A stretch of DNA of 64,000 bases from Psychrobacillus sp. FSL H8-0483 (lineage in GTDB: Bacteria; Bacillota; Bacilli; Bacillales_A; Planococcaceae): contig NZ_CP152052.1 of NCBI RefSeq assembly GCF_038637725.1, forward strand, positions 3,355,001 through 3,419,000, given 5' to 3'. Below the pieces are notes generated by a model that was not told the origin of the DNA, did no database searches, and saw only the letters and a program-made list of their open reading frames with translations. Shown in pieces: positions 56,626-64,000 of the stretch. Numbering within the stretch: position 1 is the first letter of the stretch; each line of letters opens with the position of its first letter. Both the position numbers and the translations under genes were made by a program.

Positions 56626-58212
56626 TTATAGAGCTATCGGCGTTGCATCATAGATATCAGCTAATCCTTTTAACTTTTCGATGCCAGTATCTTCTACATG
56701 CTTATCAATAGAAAGCATCATAATTGCATCTCCACCTACTTCAGAACGTCCCACTTGCATCGCTGCGATATTGATTCCTTCTTCCGCAAGAAGTGTTCCT
56801 ACGCGTCCGATTGCCCCTGGTTGATCTTTATGTCGGATGAATAATAAATATCCAGTAGGTACAACGTCTACGATAAAGTTATCAACACGTACAATTCGAC
56901 CTCCTAGTCCATTTAATAACGTACCAGACACTTTTCTTGTTCCTGTTGAAGTTTTCACTTCCACTGTTATTAAACTAGTAAATCCTTTTGATTTCGGTGT
57001 TTTCAGTTCATTTACTGTAATACCAAGGCGGTCTGCAAGGAATTTAGCATTTACATCGTTTACAGATTCCCCTAGCTTACTTTTCAGAAGGCCTTTTACT
57101 GCATTACGTGACAATGGACGTGTATCTAAATTTGCTAGCTCTCCAGAATAGGTAATGTTTACTTCTTCTGGTACTCCGTCCGCTAAATCGCTTAAAAATG
57201 AACCTAACTGTTCTCCTAAATTAAAGAAAGGTTCAATTTTAGCTAAAACATCTTTTGGCACAGATGAAAGGTTAACTGGATTTTTTACGACTCCATTTTG
57301 TAGGAAGCTAACTACATCATAAGAAACATCGATTGCAACTATTTCTTGTGCTTCTACAGTACTTGCACCTAAGTGAGGTGTAGCAATCACTTGTGGCAAT
57401 TCCAGTAACTTATGCTCAACAAATGGCTCTTCTTCAAATACATCAAGTGCTGCTCCAGCAACTTTACCAGAAACAATCGCATCGTATAGTGCATCCTCAT
57501 CGATAATCCCACCACGGGCACAGTTGATAATTTGAACGCCGTCTTTCATTTTTTCAAATGCTTCTTTATTAATTAAATGACGAGTTTCTTTTAAAAGTGG
57601 TGTATGCACAGTGATAAAATCTGCTGCTTTGATTACGTCTTCCACCGTACCGAATTGAACACCTAATTTTTCTGCTTTCTCTGCTGTTAAGAATGGGTCG
57701 TAAGCAATAACATTCATACGTTGACCTTTTGCACGAGCAGCTACTTCCTGTCCAATTCTACCAAAACCAACAACACCTAATGTTTTGTTCTTCACTTCTA
57801 CCCCAATAAATGTTTTACGGTCCCATATTTTATGTTTCAATGCATGGAAAGCTTGAGGGATATTACGAGCAAGGGACATCAGCATCGCAATTGTATGTTC
57901 TGCAGCAGAGTTAGTGTTACCGTCTGGTGCATTTACAACAATAATTCCACGTTCAGTGGCAGCAGGTATATCAATATTATCTACCCCTACTCCTGCCCGA
58001 CCAATGATTTTTAAGTTCGTTCCTTTTTCAATAATTTCACGAGTTACTTGTGTTTGACTACGTACTAGTAAAGCATCAAATTCACCAATTTTTTCTGCAA
58101 GTTCCTCTGGTGTTAAGTTTGTATCTACAACAATGTTAAAACCTTCTGCTTGTCTTAAAGGGAAAATACCATCTTCACTTAGTGGATCGCTGATTAAAAT
58201 ATTATATGCCAT
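56626..58212 (-). CDS. serA: D-3-phosphoglycerate dehydrogenase
   Basis: The first enzyme of serine synthesis, 528 residues, the long type. The substrate and NAD domains hold [11 protein letters not shown] and [12 protein letters not shown], with catalytic Arg in CARGGIID, Glu in FEEEPF and His in ATPHLGAST. The intervening domain (about 320-445) and the C-terminal ACT domain (from about 455, [15 protein letters not shown]) allow serine feedback. ATG follows GGAGAG. A T-box leader precedes it, so expression should respond to uncharged tRNA as well. Confidence 0.96.
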   Translation of the reverse strand: MAYNILISDPLSEDGIFPLRQAEGFNIVVDTNLTPEELAEKIGEFDALLVRSQTQVTREIIEKGTNLKIIGRAGVGVDNIDIPAATERGIIVVNAPDGNTNSAAEHTIAMLMSLARNIPQAFHALKHKIWDRKTFIGVEVKNKTLGVVGFGRIGQEVAARAKGQRMNVIAYDPFLTAEKAEKLGVQFGTVEDVIKAADFITVHTPLLKETRHLINKEAFEKMKDGVQIINCARGGIIDEDALYDAIVSGKVAGAALDVFEEEPFVEHKLLELPQVIATPHLGASTVEAQEIVAIDVSYDVVSFLQNGVVKNPVNLSSVPKDVLAKIEPFFNLGEQLGSFLSDLADGVPEEVNITYSGELANLDTRPLSRNAVKGLLKSKLGESVNDVNAKFLADRLGITVNELKTPKSKGFTSLITVEVKTSTGTRKVSGTLLNGLGGRIVRVDNFIVDVVPTGYLLFIRHKDQPGAIGRVGTLLAEEGINIAAMQVGRSEVGGDAIMMLSIDKHVEDTGIEKLKGLADIYDATPIAL

Positions 58213-58309
58213 TATTATTCTCTCCTTCTGTTGTTGTTTTACTATTGATACTTTGCCTATTTCATTTTCTAGACAACCCCAACTTGTTCATCCTTATTTT
58301 GGAAAAACA

Positions 58310-58356
58310 AAAAAAGCCCTTCGCTCCCTACATAAATGTAAGGGGCGAAGAGCTTG
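58310..58356 (-). terminator. T-box terminator of serA
   Basis: AAGCTCTTCGCCCCTTAC pairs with GTAGGGAGCGAAGGGCTT and is followed by seven T on the minus strand. Confidence 0.92.
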
Positions 58357-58555
58357 TAAAAAACTCACGCGGTACCACCCAAATTTACTGCAAATAATCT
58401 GCAGCTTCTTATTTCATATGCTTAACGCGCATTTACGAATGAACCTACTTAGTTATTCAGCTCACCAATTCAAGAGTGCTACTTCACATGTAAAATCACT
58501 GATTTGCACCATCCATCAGCTCTCTTTAGATTTCAAAATGTAAGCCTATCTCCGT
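58310..58555 (-). ncRNA. T-box riboswitch leader of serA
   Basis: The minus strand contains the conserved T-box TGGGTGGTACCGCG (58381-58368) in the antiterminator, followed by the terminator. The upstream stem I has GAGAGCTGATGG and GGTGCAAATCAG. An AGC (serine) codon at 58462-58460 in the 3' side of stem I is a candidate specifier, not proven. Uncharged tRNA should stabilise the antiterminator and turn serA on. Confidence 0.93.
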
Positions 58556-58599
58556 CAAAATTGTTTAAGTTTTATTTGATTAAATTCATCATACGCACT

Positions 58600-58880
58600 G
58601 TCTTTTTAATTGTCAATATAGTTAAAAAACTTGAAAACGCTATCATTATTTTAGAATCAAAAAAAAGCCTGATATTACGCAGTTTCGGTTAATTATATTT
58701 ATTTTTTTAAAAATATCATTCGTGTTTTTATTGTAATTTCGAATAATTAAATAGATAATATTTATAAACGAGTAGTAATTCACGAACTTTAATCTATTTT
58801 TTAAAAAAATCATCCATAATAACTGCAAATATCTTTTAACTATTTATGAAAAAATATTGACGTCAACCTTTATAATTTGT
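58600..58880. other. AT-rich gene-free stretch between the serA leader and aspartokinase
   Basis: Very AT-rich, with only low-complexity ORFs that have no ribosome site. No lysine riboswitch features were found in it. Confidence 0.6.
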
Positions 58881-58885
58881 ACACT
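58857..58885 (+). promoter_or_regulatory. Possible sigma-A promoter of aspartokinase
   Basis: TTGACG (58857-58862), 17 bp, TACACT (58880-58885). Confidence 0.4.
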
Positions 58886-58947
58886 GTATAAAATCATTTG
58901 TTTTTCCCAGGAATACATCAACAATCTAAAAGTAAGGATATGATGAG

Positions 58948-60312
58948 ATGAAAGTGAGTAAATTTGGTGGAACATCGGTGGCAAATGCAGAACAAATAAA
59001 AAAGGTAGCTGCAATTATCCAAGCGGATCCAACTAGAAAGTTTGTTGTTGTTTCTGCCCCAGGTAAACGATTTGACTCAGATAAAAAAGTGACGGATTTA
59101 TTAATCGACCTTGCTGATGCGGTACTAAATGAGAAAGAAGTTGAATCAAAGCTAGATCATGTATTAAATCGGTACAAGGAGATTGCAGCAGGACTTAATT
59201 TAGATCAAACGATCAGTGACGTAATTGAGGAAGACTTACGAGTGCGTATTTCAAAAGATCAGTCAAACATGGAATTATTTATTGATTCTATTAAAGCAAG
59301 TGGCGAAGATAATAACGCGAAGCTTATCTCTACATATTTTACAAGCATTGGATTATCCGCTCAGTATGTTAGTCCACAGGCTGCCGGACTCGTAGTAAAT
59401 GACTATCCAGAACGAGCAATGGCATTACCCGAAGCATATGAAAACCTTAGTAACTTAAAGAAAACTTCTGAAATTGTCGTTTTTCCAGGATTTTTTGGAT
59501 ATACAAAGGATGGTTTGCTTCGTACATTTGATAGAGGTGGATCAGACATCACTGGCTCTATTTTAGCAGCGTCCGTTCAAGCTGATCTATATGAAAACTT
59601 CACAGATGTAGACTCTGTTTTTTCTGCAAATCCTAAAGTTGTAAACAGTCCATTAGAAATTGAAGAAATAACTTATCGCGAAATGCGAGAGCTTTCCTAT
59701 GCGGGATTCACTGTTTTTCACGATGAAGCACTAATGCCTGTTTACAAAAAAGGAATTCCAGTTTGTATTAAAAACACAAATAACCCTTCTTCACCTGGGA
59801 CTAGAATTGTCGCAGAAAGAAAAGGGAAACACCGACCTATTACCGGAATAGCTGCTGATAGTGGTTTCTCTATTCTTTATGTGAGTAAATATTTGATGAA
59901 CCGAGAAATTGGGTTTGGCAGAAAGCTACTACAAATTTTAGAAGAAGAACACATTTCCTATGAGCACACACCTTCAGGATTAGATGATATTTCCGTTATT
60001 TTTAGAAGTCATCAGCTTAACCCAGAAAAAGAACAAAGAATTTTAACTCGCGTGATAGAAGAATTACATGCAGAGGATGTTCATTTCCGTCATGATTTTT
60101 CAATGATTGTTTTAGTAGGGGAAGGGATGAATAATAACACAGGACTTGCTGCTCGTGCAGCGACAGCAATTTCTAGAACTGGTGCAAACATAGAAATGAT
60201 CAACCAAGGTTCCTCGGAAGCAAGCTTAGCTTTTGGTGTTCATAAAAGTAGTGAAAATAAAATATTGCGAGAGCTTTATAACGAATTTTTTGCACCTGCT
60301 ACAGTGAGATAA
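58948..60312 (+). CDS. Aspartate kinase (ThrD/YclM type)
   Basis: Phosphorylates aspartate at the entry to lysine, threonine and methionine synthesis. It has 454 residues, the length of B. subtilis aspartokinase III (YclM/ThrD). The kinase domain begins VSKFGGTSVANAEQIKKVA, with FDRGGSDITGSILAAS and YTDVD-like FTDVDSVFSANP later. The tandem ACT domains at the C-terminus (about residues 310-450) end with NQGSSEASLAFGV. Feedback by threonine is known for ThrD, but the effector here is not shown. It is divergent from serA. Confidence 0.93.
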   Translation: MKVSKFGGTSVANAEQIKKVAAIIQADPTRKFVVVSAPGKRFDSDKKVTDLLIDLADAVLNEKEVESKLDHVLNRYKEIAAGLNLDQTISDVIEEDLRVRISKDQSNMELFIDSIKASGEDNNAKLISTYFTSIGLSAQYVSPQAAGLVVNDYPERAMALPEAYENLSNLKKTSEIVVFPGFFGYTKDGLLRTFDRGGSDITGSILAASVQADLYENFTDVDSVFSANPKVVNSPLEIEEITYREMRELSYAGFTVFHDEALMPVYKKGIPVCIKNTNNPSSPGTRIVAERKGKHRPITGIAADSGFSILYVSKYLMNREIGFGRKLLQILEEEHISYEHTPSGLDDISVIFRSHQLNPEKEQRILTRVIEELHAEDVHFRHDFSMIVLVGEGMNNNTGLAARAATAISRTGANIEMINQGSSEASLAFGVHKSSENKILRELYNEFFAPATVR

Positions 60313-60395
60313 TAGAAAACGCATAAGTGCAATTATTAAAACACCTTGTTCTTATTTGTTTCCGAAGGGTTTTGGACTGAAAATACTCATTTAGT

Positions 60396-60430
60396 AGCTC
60401 CCGAAGATACAATTTCGGGAGCTCCAGTGC
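60396..60430 (+). terminator. Possible terminator after aspartokinase
   Basis: AGCTCCCGAA / TTCGGGAGCT stem; the T-run is weak and set back. Confidence 0.5.
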
Positions 60431-60474
60431 TTTTCTATAATATACATTCTTCTTCCTTTTCCGTCGTAATCTGT

Positions 60475-61452
60475 TTACAATGCTTTCAATTGATTCAAAT
60501 TAGTTTTTTTAATGTAGTGAACAATGGACATTTTATTATTTATTTTCTTTGGGTCGTTCATTTGAACATAGCCCATTTTTTCATATATATAACAGTTCTT
60601 TTCTTCCTGTAATATGGTGTCCAATTCCCAACTATTCGCTTCAGGGTACATAATTTCAAGTCGGCTCATCACCTTTTGGGCAATACCTTTCCCTTGAAAC
60701 TCATCTAAAATATTTATCATATGTAATCGCATGAATCCAGACGATTTACGATATACATGGACACTTCCAGCTAAAGAATCTCCCTCATATATTTTAAAGA
60801 AATCCCCAGTTTGCAATCGTTCGGTAAACCTTTCAAACGATTGTAATACAGGACTTGTTTCATGGTCCTCGTATTTTTCATAAAGCGGCATGAACACTTT
60901 TTTCTGAAGTGCATATAATTCTTCTGCATCTTGCGTCGTTGCTTTTTTCAATGAGATTTTTGACTGTATAATTTCAAACAGTGTGTCCAGTATATGATAC
61001 GGAATAAATTCTCCACTTTGAACTAGCGCTCTAATTTCATCCATTGTCGCCCATTTAGCATCAGCAACTTCTTCATATTGAAGCTTCCATTCAGAAGCAT
61101 CTACGTTTTGTTTCACAAGGAAATTATCATCAAACCCTCTTGAAAACTTGACTGTAAATAATATTTCCGCTTTTTCCATCTGCAAATCGATGCCAAGCTC
61201 TTCTTTCGTCTCTCGTATTGCTGCCATTTCAGTTGTTTCCCCTGTAAGGGTAGAACCTGCAGCAGCACAATCCCACATATTAGGCCACCCTTTCTTCCAA
61301 GGCTGTCGTTGCTGGATTAATAATTGCCCTTCTTCATTCATAATCCAAACATGCACAACTTGATGAAAATCACCTTGTAGCATATCCTCTCCCCTAATAT
61401 GAGTCTTCCCTGTCTTTTCTCGATTTTCATTAAAAATATCCCAAACTTCCAT
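60475..61452 (-). CDS. NUDIX hydrolase fused to a GNAT acetyltransferase
   Basis: One frame of 325 residues with two domains. Residues 1-165 are an isopentenyl-isomerase-like NUDIX hydrolase (YfcD type): MEVWDIFNENREKTG, then a complete NUDIX box at 66-87 with G66, E72, R80-E81, E84-E85 and G87. Residues 170-320 are a GNAT domain with the acetyl-CoA loop DEFQGKGIAQKVM and the late NCYIYEKMGYVQ. The join is seamless, with no stop or shift. The substrates are unknown. ATG follows GAGGGTGAGAG. Confidence 0.85.
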   Translation of the reverse strand: MEVWDIFNENREKTGKTHIRGEDMLQGDFHQVVHVWIMNEEGQLLIQQRQPWKKGWPNMWDCAAAGSTLTGETTEMAAIRETKEELGIDLQMEKAEILFTVKFSRGFDDNFLVKQNVDASEWKLQYEEVADAKWATMDEIRALVQSGEFIPYHILDTLFEIIQSKISLKKATTQDAEELYALQKKVFMPLYEKYEDHETSPVLQSFERFTERLQTGDFFKIYEGDSLAGSVHVYRKSSGFMRLHMINILDEFQGKGIAQKVMSRLEIMYPEANSWELDTILQEEKNCYIYEKMGYVQMNDPKKINNKMSIVHYIKKTNLNQLKAL

Positions 61453-61597
61453 TCTCTCACCCTCTTTATTTCATTTTGGTTGAGTTAGTATATCATAAAA
61501 TTATTGACAATACCTTAATAATATGAGAAGATAAAGGATGTTAACAATTTTGGTAGTGCATAAATTAAGAATTTTGGCATTCTGCTTTATGTGTTTT

Positions 61598-61770
61598 TGA
61601 ACATACTTATTCACACTGGAGCGACTACAGGGTCGCAAGGACGTAAAAGAAGGTAGGGTTTACGTTGCTTAGGTTAGAAGGCAACCAGTGGAACAATTTA
61701 CCGCGGCATTGAAAGATGAGTCTTTCATGGATAATTATTCTCCGATTTTTTCGGAATGATATTTGACTTC
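61598..61770. ncRNA. Unassigned structured RNA-like segment
   Basis: Read on the + strand, CACTGG pairs with CCAGTG about 75 nt later and encloses three hairpins: GCGAC/GTCGC, ACGTAAA/TTTACGT and GTTGCTT/AAGGCAAC (one bulge). Then come GAAAGA/TCTTTC and TCCGA/TCGGA. The pattern resembles a multi-branched RNA. It matches no class I know, and the transcribed strand is uncertain. The rest of 61453-61800 shows no gene. Confidence 0.4.
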
Positions 61771-61792
61771 AAAACTTATGCGTTACCATATA

Positions 61793-61831
61793 AAAAAATC
61801 AAGGGGTGATCTCGTTATGAGATCACCCCTT
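61793..61831 (-). terminator. Terminator of the MFS gene
   Basis: AAGGGGTGATCTC / GAGATCACCCCTT with a seven-base T-run on the minus strand. Confidence 0.92.
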
Positions 61832-61838
61832 GTCCAAT

Positions 61839-63116
61839 TTAAGTGGTTAGTTCTTTTTGTCTTTTATTATATTCTTTAAACGTTAGTAAATAAATAAATC
61901 CACTTATTAACGCTAACACAGCCAAAATTACAAAGGTCCAAGTAAAACCAATCCACGTGACAAGCGGGAACACGAGTGGAGCTATTGTGCGTCCAATTGT
62001 ATAACGCAAGCTGGCTGCAGCAAAATACTGTCCTCTCATATCCTCCGGCGCTAATTTAGAAACAAAACTTTCTTGTAAACCAACCGTCGCTAATTCTCCA
62101 AATGTAAATACCACCATGGCAATAAGGAAAACCCAAAAGTTTGCGGTCATTGGAAAAATAAGCATCGCAATCGCATATAAAAACGAGGAGAAGAAAAACA
62201 CCCATTTCTCTGGATACTTGGACATCCATCTTGTAACAAAAACAGTAAACAATACGACTAACAAACCATTCTCTGATAATAAAATACCAAATGAGCCTTC
62301 CCCCGTAACTGCCCATTCCCGATTAAATAATTCTCCTAAAACCTGACGATCAATTACATCTTTCATATAGACAGGTATTAACATATCCAACTGCATATAC
62401 GTTTGGGCAAGTAATATCCCGGCAATGACAAATAGAAAAAACACCTTATCCTTTACTATTAAGCCGTATGCTTTTACTTGCTTCACAACTACTTGCATCC
62501 AATTATTCGTTCCATTATTAGCAAGCTGCTTCTTCACATCTTCTGGTAATGTTTCTTCGGTCATCAATCGGATGGCTAGCCCAACCAAACAGAAAATAAT
62601 ACCAGAAACTAATAAAAGTAGGAAGCGATGATTGAAGAATAAAACTGCTCCAACAATCGGACCAATCACAACCGAAATATTGATAGATGTGTAAAATACC
62701 GAAAACACGGTACTTCTTTCATTCTCTGGAACTACATCCGCTACAATCGCTTGACTTGCTGGATGATAAAATGATCCGCACATGCCGGCTATCGTAAACG
62801 CCACAAAACTTAACATCGGCGAATCCAACCATGGGGAATTAGCAAAAGCGAATAAAACAAACGCTAACCCTTCAGCAGTCGCCGAAAAGAATAGCATTGT
62901 TCGACGGCCAAATCTATCTGCACAATATCCTCCAATTAAGTTAGCGCCAACCGAGAACACCTGTGATATAACTAGTAATATCCCGGCCATACTCGTTCCA
63001 AATTCATCCGCAAAATATATTGCGAGAAAAGGAAACACCATCCAAAAACTTAAATTACTAAAAAACTCTCCAAATAAGCGGACCTTTAAACTTCGATCCC
63101 AATCTCTAATTCTCAT
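61839..63116 (-). CDS. MFS transporter (multidrug-type)
   Basis: 425 residues with twelve hydrophobic segments. It starts MRIRDWDRSLKVRLFGEFFS, and the MFS signature lies between helices 2 and 3 as GGYCADRFGRRTMLF. A second basic motif is weak in the other half, as is common. A larger cytosolic stretch lies around residues 195-225. It looks like the drug-efflux group (DHA1), with no proof of substrate. It stands alone, with a terminator after it. Confidence 0.87.
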   Translation of the reverse strand: MRIRDWDRSLKVRLFGEFFSNLSFWMVFPFLAIYFADEFGTSMAGILLVISQVFSVGANLIGGYCADRFGRRTMLFFSATAEGLAFVLFAFANSPWLDSPMLSFVAFTIAGMCGSFYHPASQAIVADVVPENERSTVFSVFYTSINISVVIGPIVGAVLFFNHRFLLLLVSGIIFCLVGLAIRLMTEETLPEDVKKQLANNGTNNWMQVVVKQVKAYGLIVKDKVFFLFVIAGILLAQTYMQLDMLIPVYMKDVIDRQVLGELFNREWAVTGEGSFGILLSENGLLVVLFTVFVTRWMSKYPEKWVFFFSSFLYAIAMLIFPMTANFWVFLIAMVVFTFGELATVGLQESFVSKLAPEDMRGQYFAAASLRYTIGRTIAPLVFPLVTWIGFTWTFVILAVLALISGFIYLLTFKEYNKRQKELTT

Positions 63117-63321
63117 AAGCTTGTCCTCACATCTCTAGATTCAACTATCCTACCATATTAATTCGTTATACGAAATAGAATATTTAAAAATTTACAAACA
63201 TTTTACTGGGAATATTGCCTTTTCATTTTAAATATATGGATCAAAGAGACTAAATTTGCTTATTATCGCGACCGCTTTTCAATAACTGAGAACATTTCCT
63301 ACACAATCGAGAAAAATAAAA

Positions 63322-63356
63322 AAAGTCGAACACCTTAACTAGGTTTACGACTTTTC
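63322..63356 (-). terminator. Chemoreceptor gene terminator
   Basis: AAAAGTCG / CGACTTTT stem with inner CCT/AGG, T-run on the minus strand, 45 bp past the stop. Confidence 0.7.
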
Positions 63357-63400
63357 GGTTTCATTTAATTAAACAATTAGGATTTGTAATGGCAGTCTTG

Positions 63401-64000
63401 TTATATCTCCTTGATGGTATCATCTAATAACTTAGCGGATTCTAAAACATGCAGAGATGCTTCTCCGATTGACTTCATTGCAACAGTTAAGTCATTTATT
63501 TCTGTTCCCACAACTTTTGAATCAGTAGCTATTTCTTGTATCATGGTAGAAATATTGGAAAAGGCTTGTGCAGTCTGTTCACTTTCTATTAAACCAAGAT
63601 TGGCCAATTCCTGCACAATATGAATTGCTCCTACAACTTCTTTTTGTGCTTCATTAGATTCTCCAACTAGTTGATCTATTTGTTCAACGGAGCTTTTTGT
63701 TTGTACTGCTAGTTTACGCACTTCATCAGCTACGACGGCAAAACCTTTTCCGTATTCACCTGCTCTTGCGGCTTCAATCGCAGAGTTTAGTGCAAGCAAG
63801 TTTGTTTTTATAGCAATATCTTTCACAATATTAACTACATTTAATATTTCATCGGATGATTGATTTAATTTTTTTATCATACCAGACATAGAGGATGTTC
63901 TATTATATATTTCCTTTGTATTATCAGTTAGAATCTGTACGGTTTCTTTACCCTGTTCAGAAGTTGAAATAGTTCGGATAGAAGCTTCAATTCCGTTTGA
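63401..64000 (-). CDS. Methyl-accepting chemotaxis protein signalling domain, 5' end outside window
   Basis: The frame is open from 64000 to the stop at 63401, giving 199 residues of the C-terminal part. The hairpin tip that binds CheA and CheW reads [20 protein letters not shown] then [17 protein letters not shown]. Long alpha-helical coiled-coil stretches flank it. The short arm after the tip and the ending DDTIKEI suggest a small receptor, like the soluble B. subtilis YfmS. The N-terminal sensor is not in the window, so membrane or soluble type is open. Confidence 0.9.
   Translation of the reverse strand, partial: SNGIEASIRTISTSEQGKETVQILTDNTKEIYNRTSSMSGMIKKLNQSSDEILNVVNIVKDIAIKTNLLALNSAIEAARAGEYGKGFAVVADEVRKLAVQTKSSVEQIDQLVGESNEAQKEVVGAIHIVQELANLGLIESEQTAQAFSNISTMIQEIATDSKVVGTEINDLTVAMKSIGEASLHVLESAKLLDDTIKEI

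Noticed and set aside
58646-58828. ORF of 60 codons on the minus strand
   Set aside because: Low-complexity Ile/Asn/Lys composition from AT-rich DNA, no ribosome site.
58600-58947. Lysine riboswitch before aspartokinase
   Set aside because: None of the conserved lysine aptamer blocks is present; the spacer is plain AT-rich DNA.
61598-61680. tRNA-like cloverleaf
   Set aside because: The arm lengths, the missing T-loop consensus and the missing anticodon loop size rule out a tRNA.

Overview
The window is AT-rich DNA from a low-GC, endospore-forming member of the Bacillales. AGGAGG-type ribosome sites and TTG/GTG starts are common. Sporulation is shown by a gamma-type small acid-soluble spore protein (sspE) and the cortex muramic-lactam enzyme PdaA. 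Gene order follows the Bacillus subtilis yga, yfh, yfj and yfk neighbourhoods with local rearrangement, and the proteins look Planococcaceae-like (Psychrobacillus, Lysinibacillus or Sporosarcina relatives). That placement is an inference from protein resemblance and repeat content. No rRNA, tRNA, prophage, CRISPR array or intact transposase gene was seen.

Layout. 1-6 kb: ygxA (cut by the window edge), ygzB, a mini-ORF in a hairpin, perR, bcp with a dehydrogenase, hemL and an FUSC membrane protein. 6-12 kb: a dipeptide/oligopeptide ABC transporter operon in the order DF-binding protein-BC. 12-24 kb: ABC exporter, ntdP, sspE, fabL-mutY, yfhP, recX-yfhH-yfhJ, yfhF, pdaA and an rRNA methyltransferase, then small accessory genes. 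24-36 kb: MFS transporters, class I fumarase, the iron-efflux P-type ATPase pfeT, a YihY/BrkB membrane protein, an alanine/glycine symporter and a pseudouridine catabolism pair. 36-48 kb: motAB, M29 peptidase, mreBH, carbonic anhydrase, PepF, map, thiT under a TPP riboswitch, and an M20 peptidase. 48-64 kb: SGNH hydrolase, a second M29 peptidase, a YfmL-type helicase, a small FbpA-like gene, VanZ and an AAA ATPase, a HAD phosphatase, serA under a T-box, aspartokinase, a NUDIX-GNAT fusion, an MFS transporter and the end of a chemoreceptor.

Connections. The repressor perR at 2 kb has a plausible target in the same window: pfeT at 28.8 kb has a perfect PerR box on its -10 element and a Fur-like box near its ribosome site. 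Thiamine uptake and serine synthesis are each preceded by a recognisable RNA switch. motAB has a sigma-D-like promoter and sspE a sigma-G-like one.

The most unusual content is a set of short non-coding repeats. Family I is a 286-bp element with terminal inverted repeats, present twice in opposite orientation, once with an extra 36 bp. Family II is a 139-bp element present twice in opposite orientation. Family III is a decayed element ending in CTGTTAAA, with five traces. Families I and II share an outer frame (GACTCCAGCGGG ... CCGCGGAAAGCGTCCG) around different self-complementary cores. One family I copy supplies the last codons and the terminator of a membrane-protein gene. A family III copy cuts off a START-like gene. 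A folded, unassigned RNA-like segment near 61.6 kb and several tiny genes with strong ribosome sites are the other leads.
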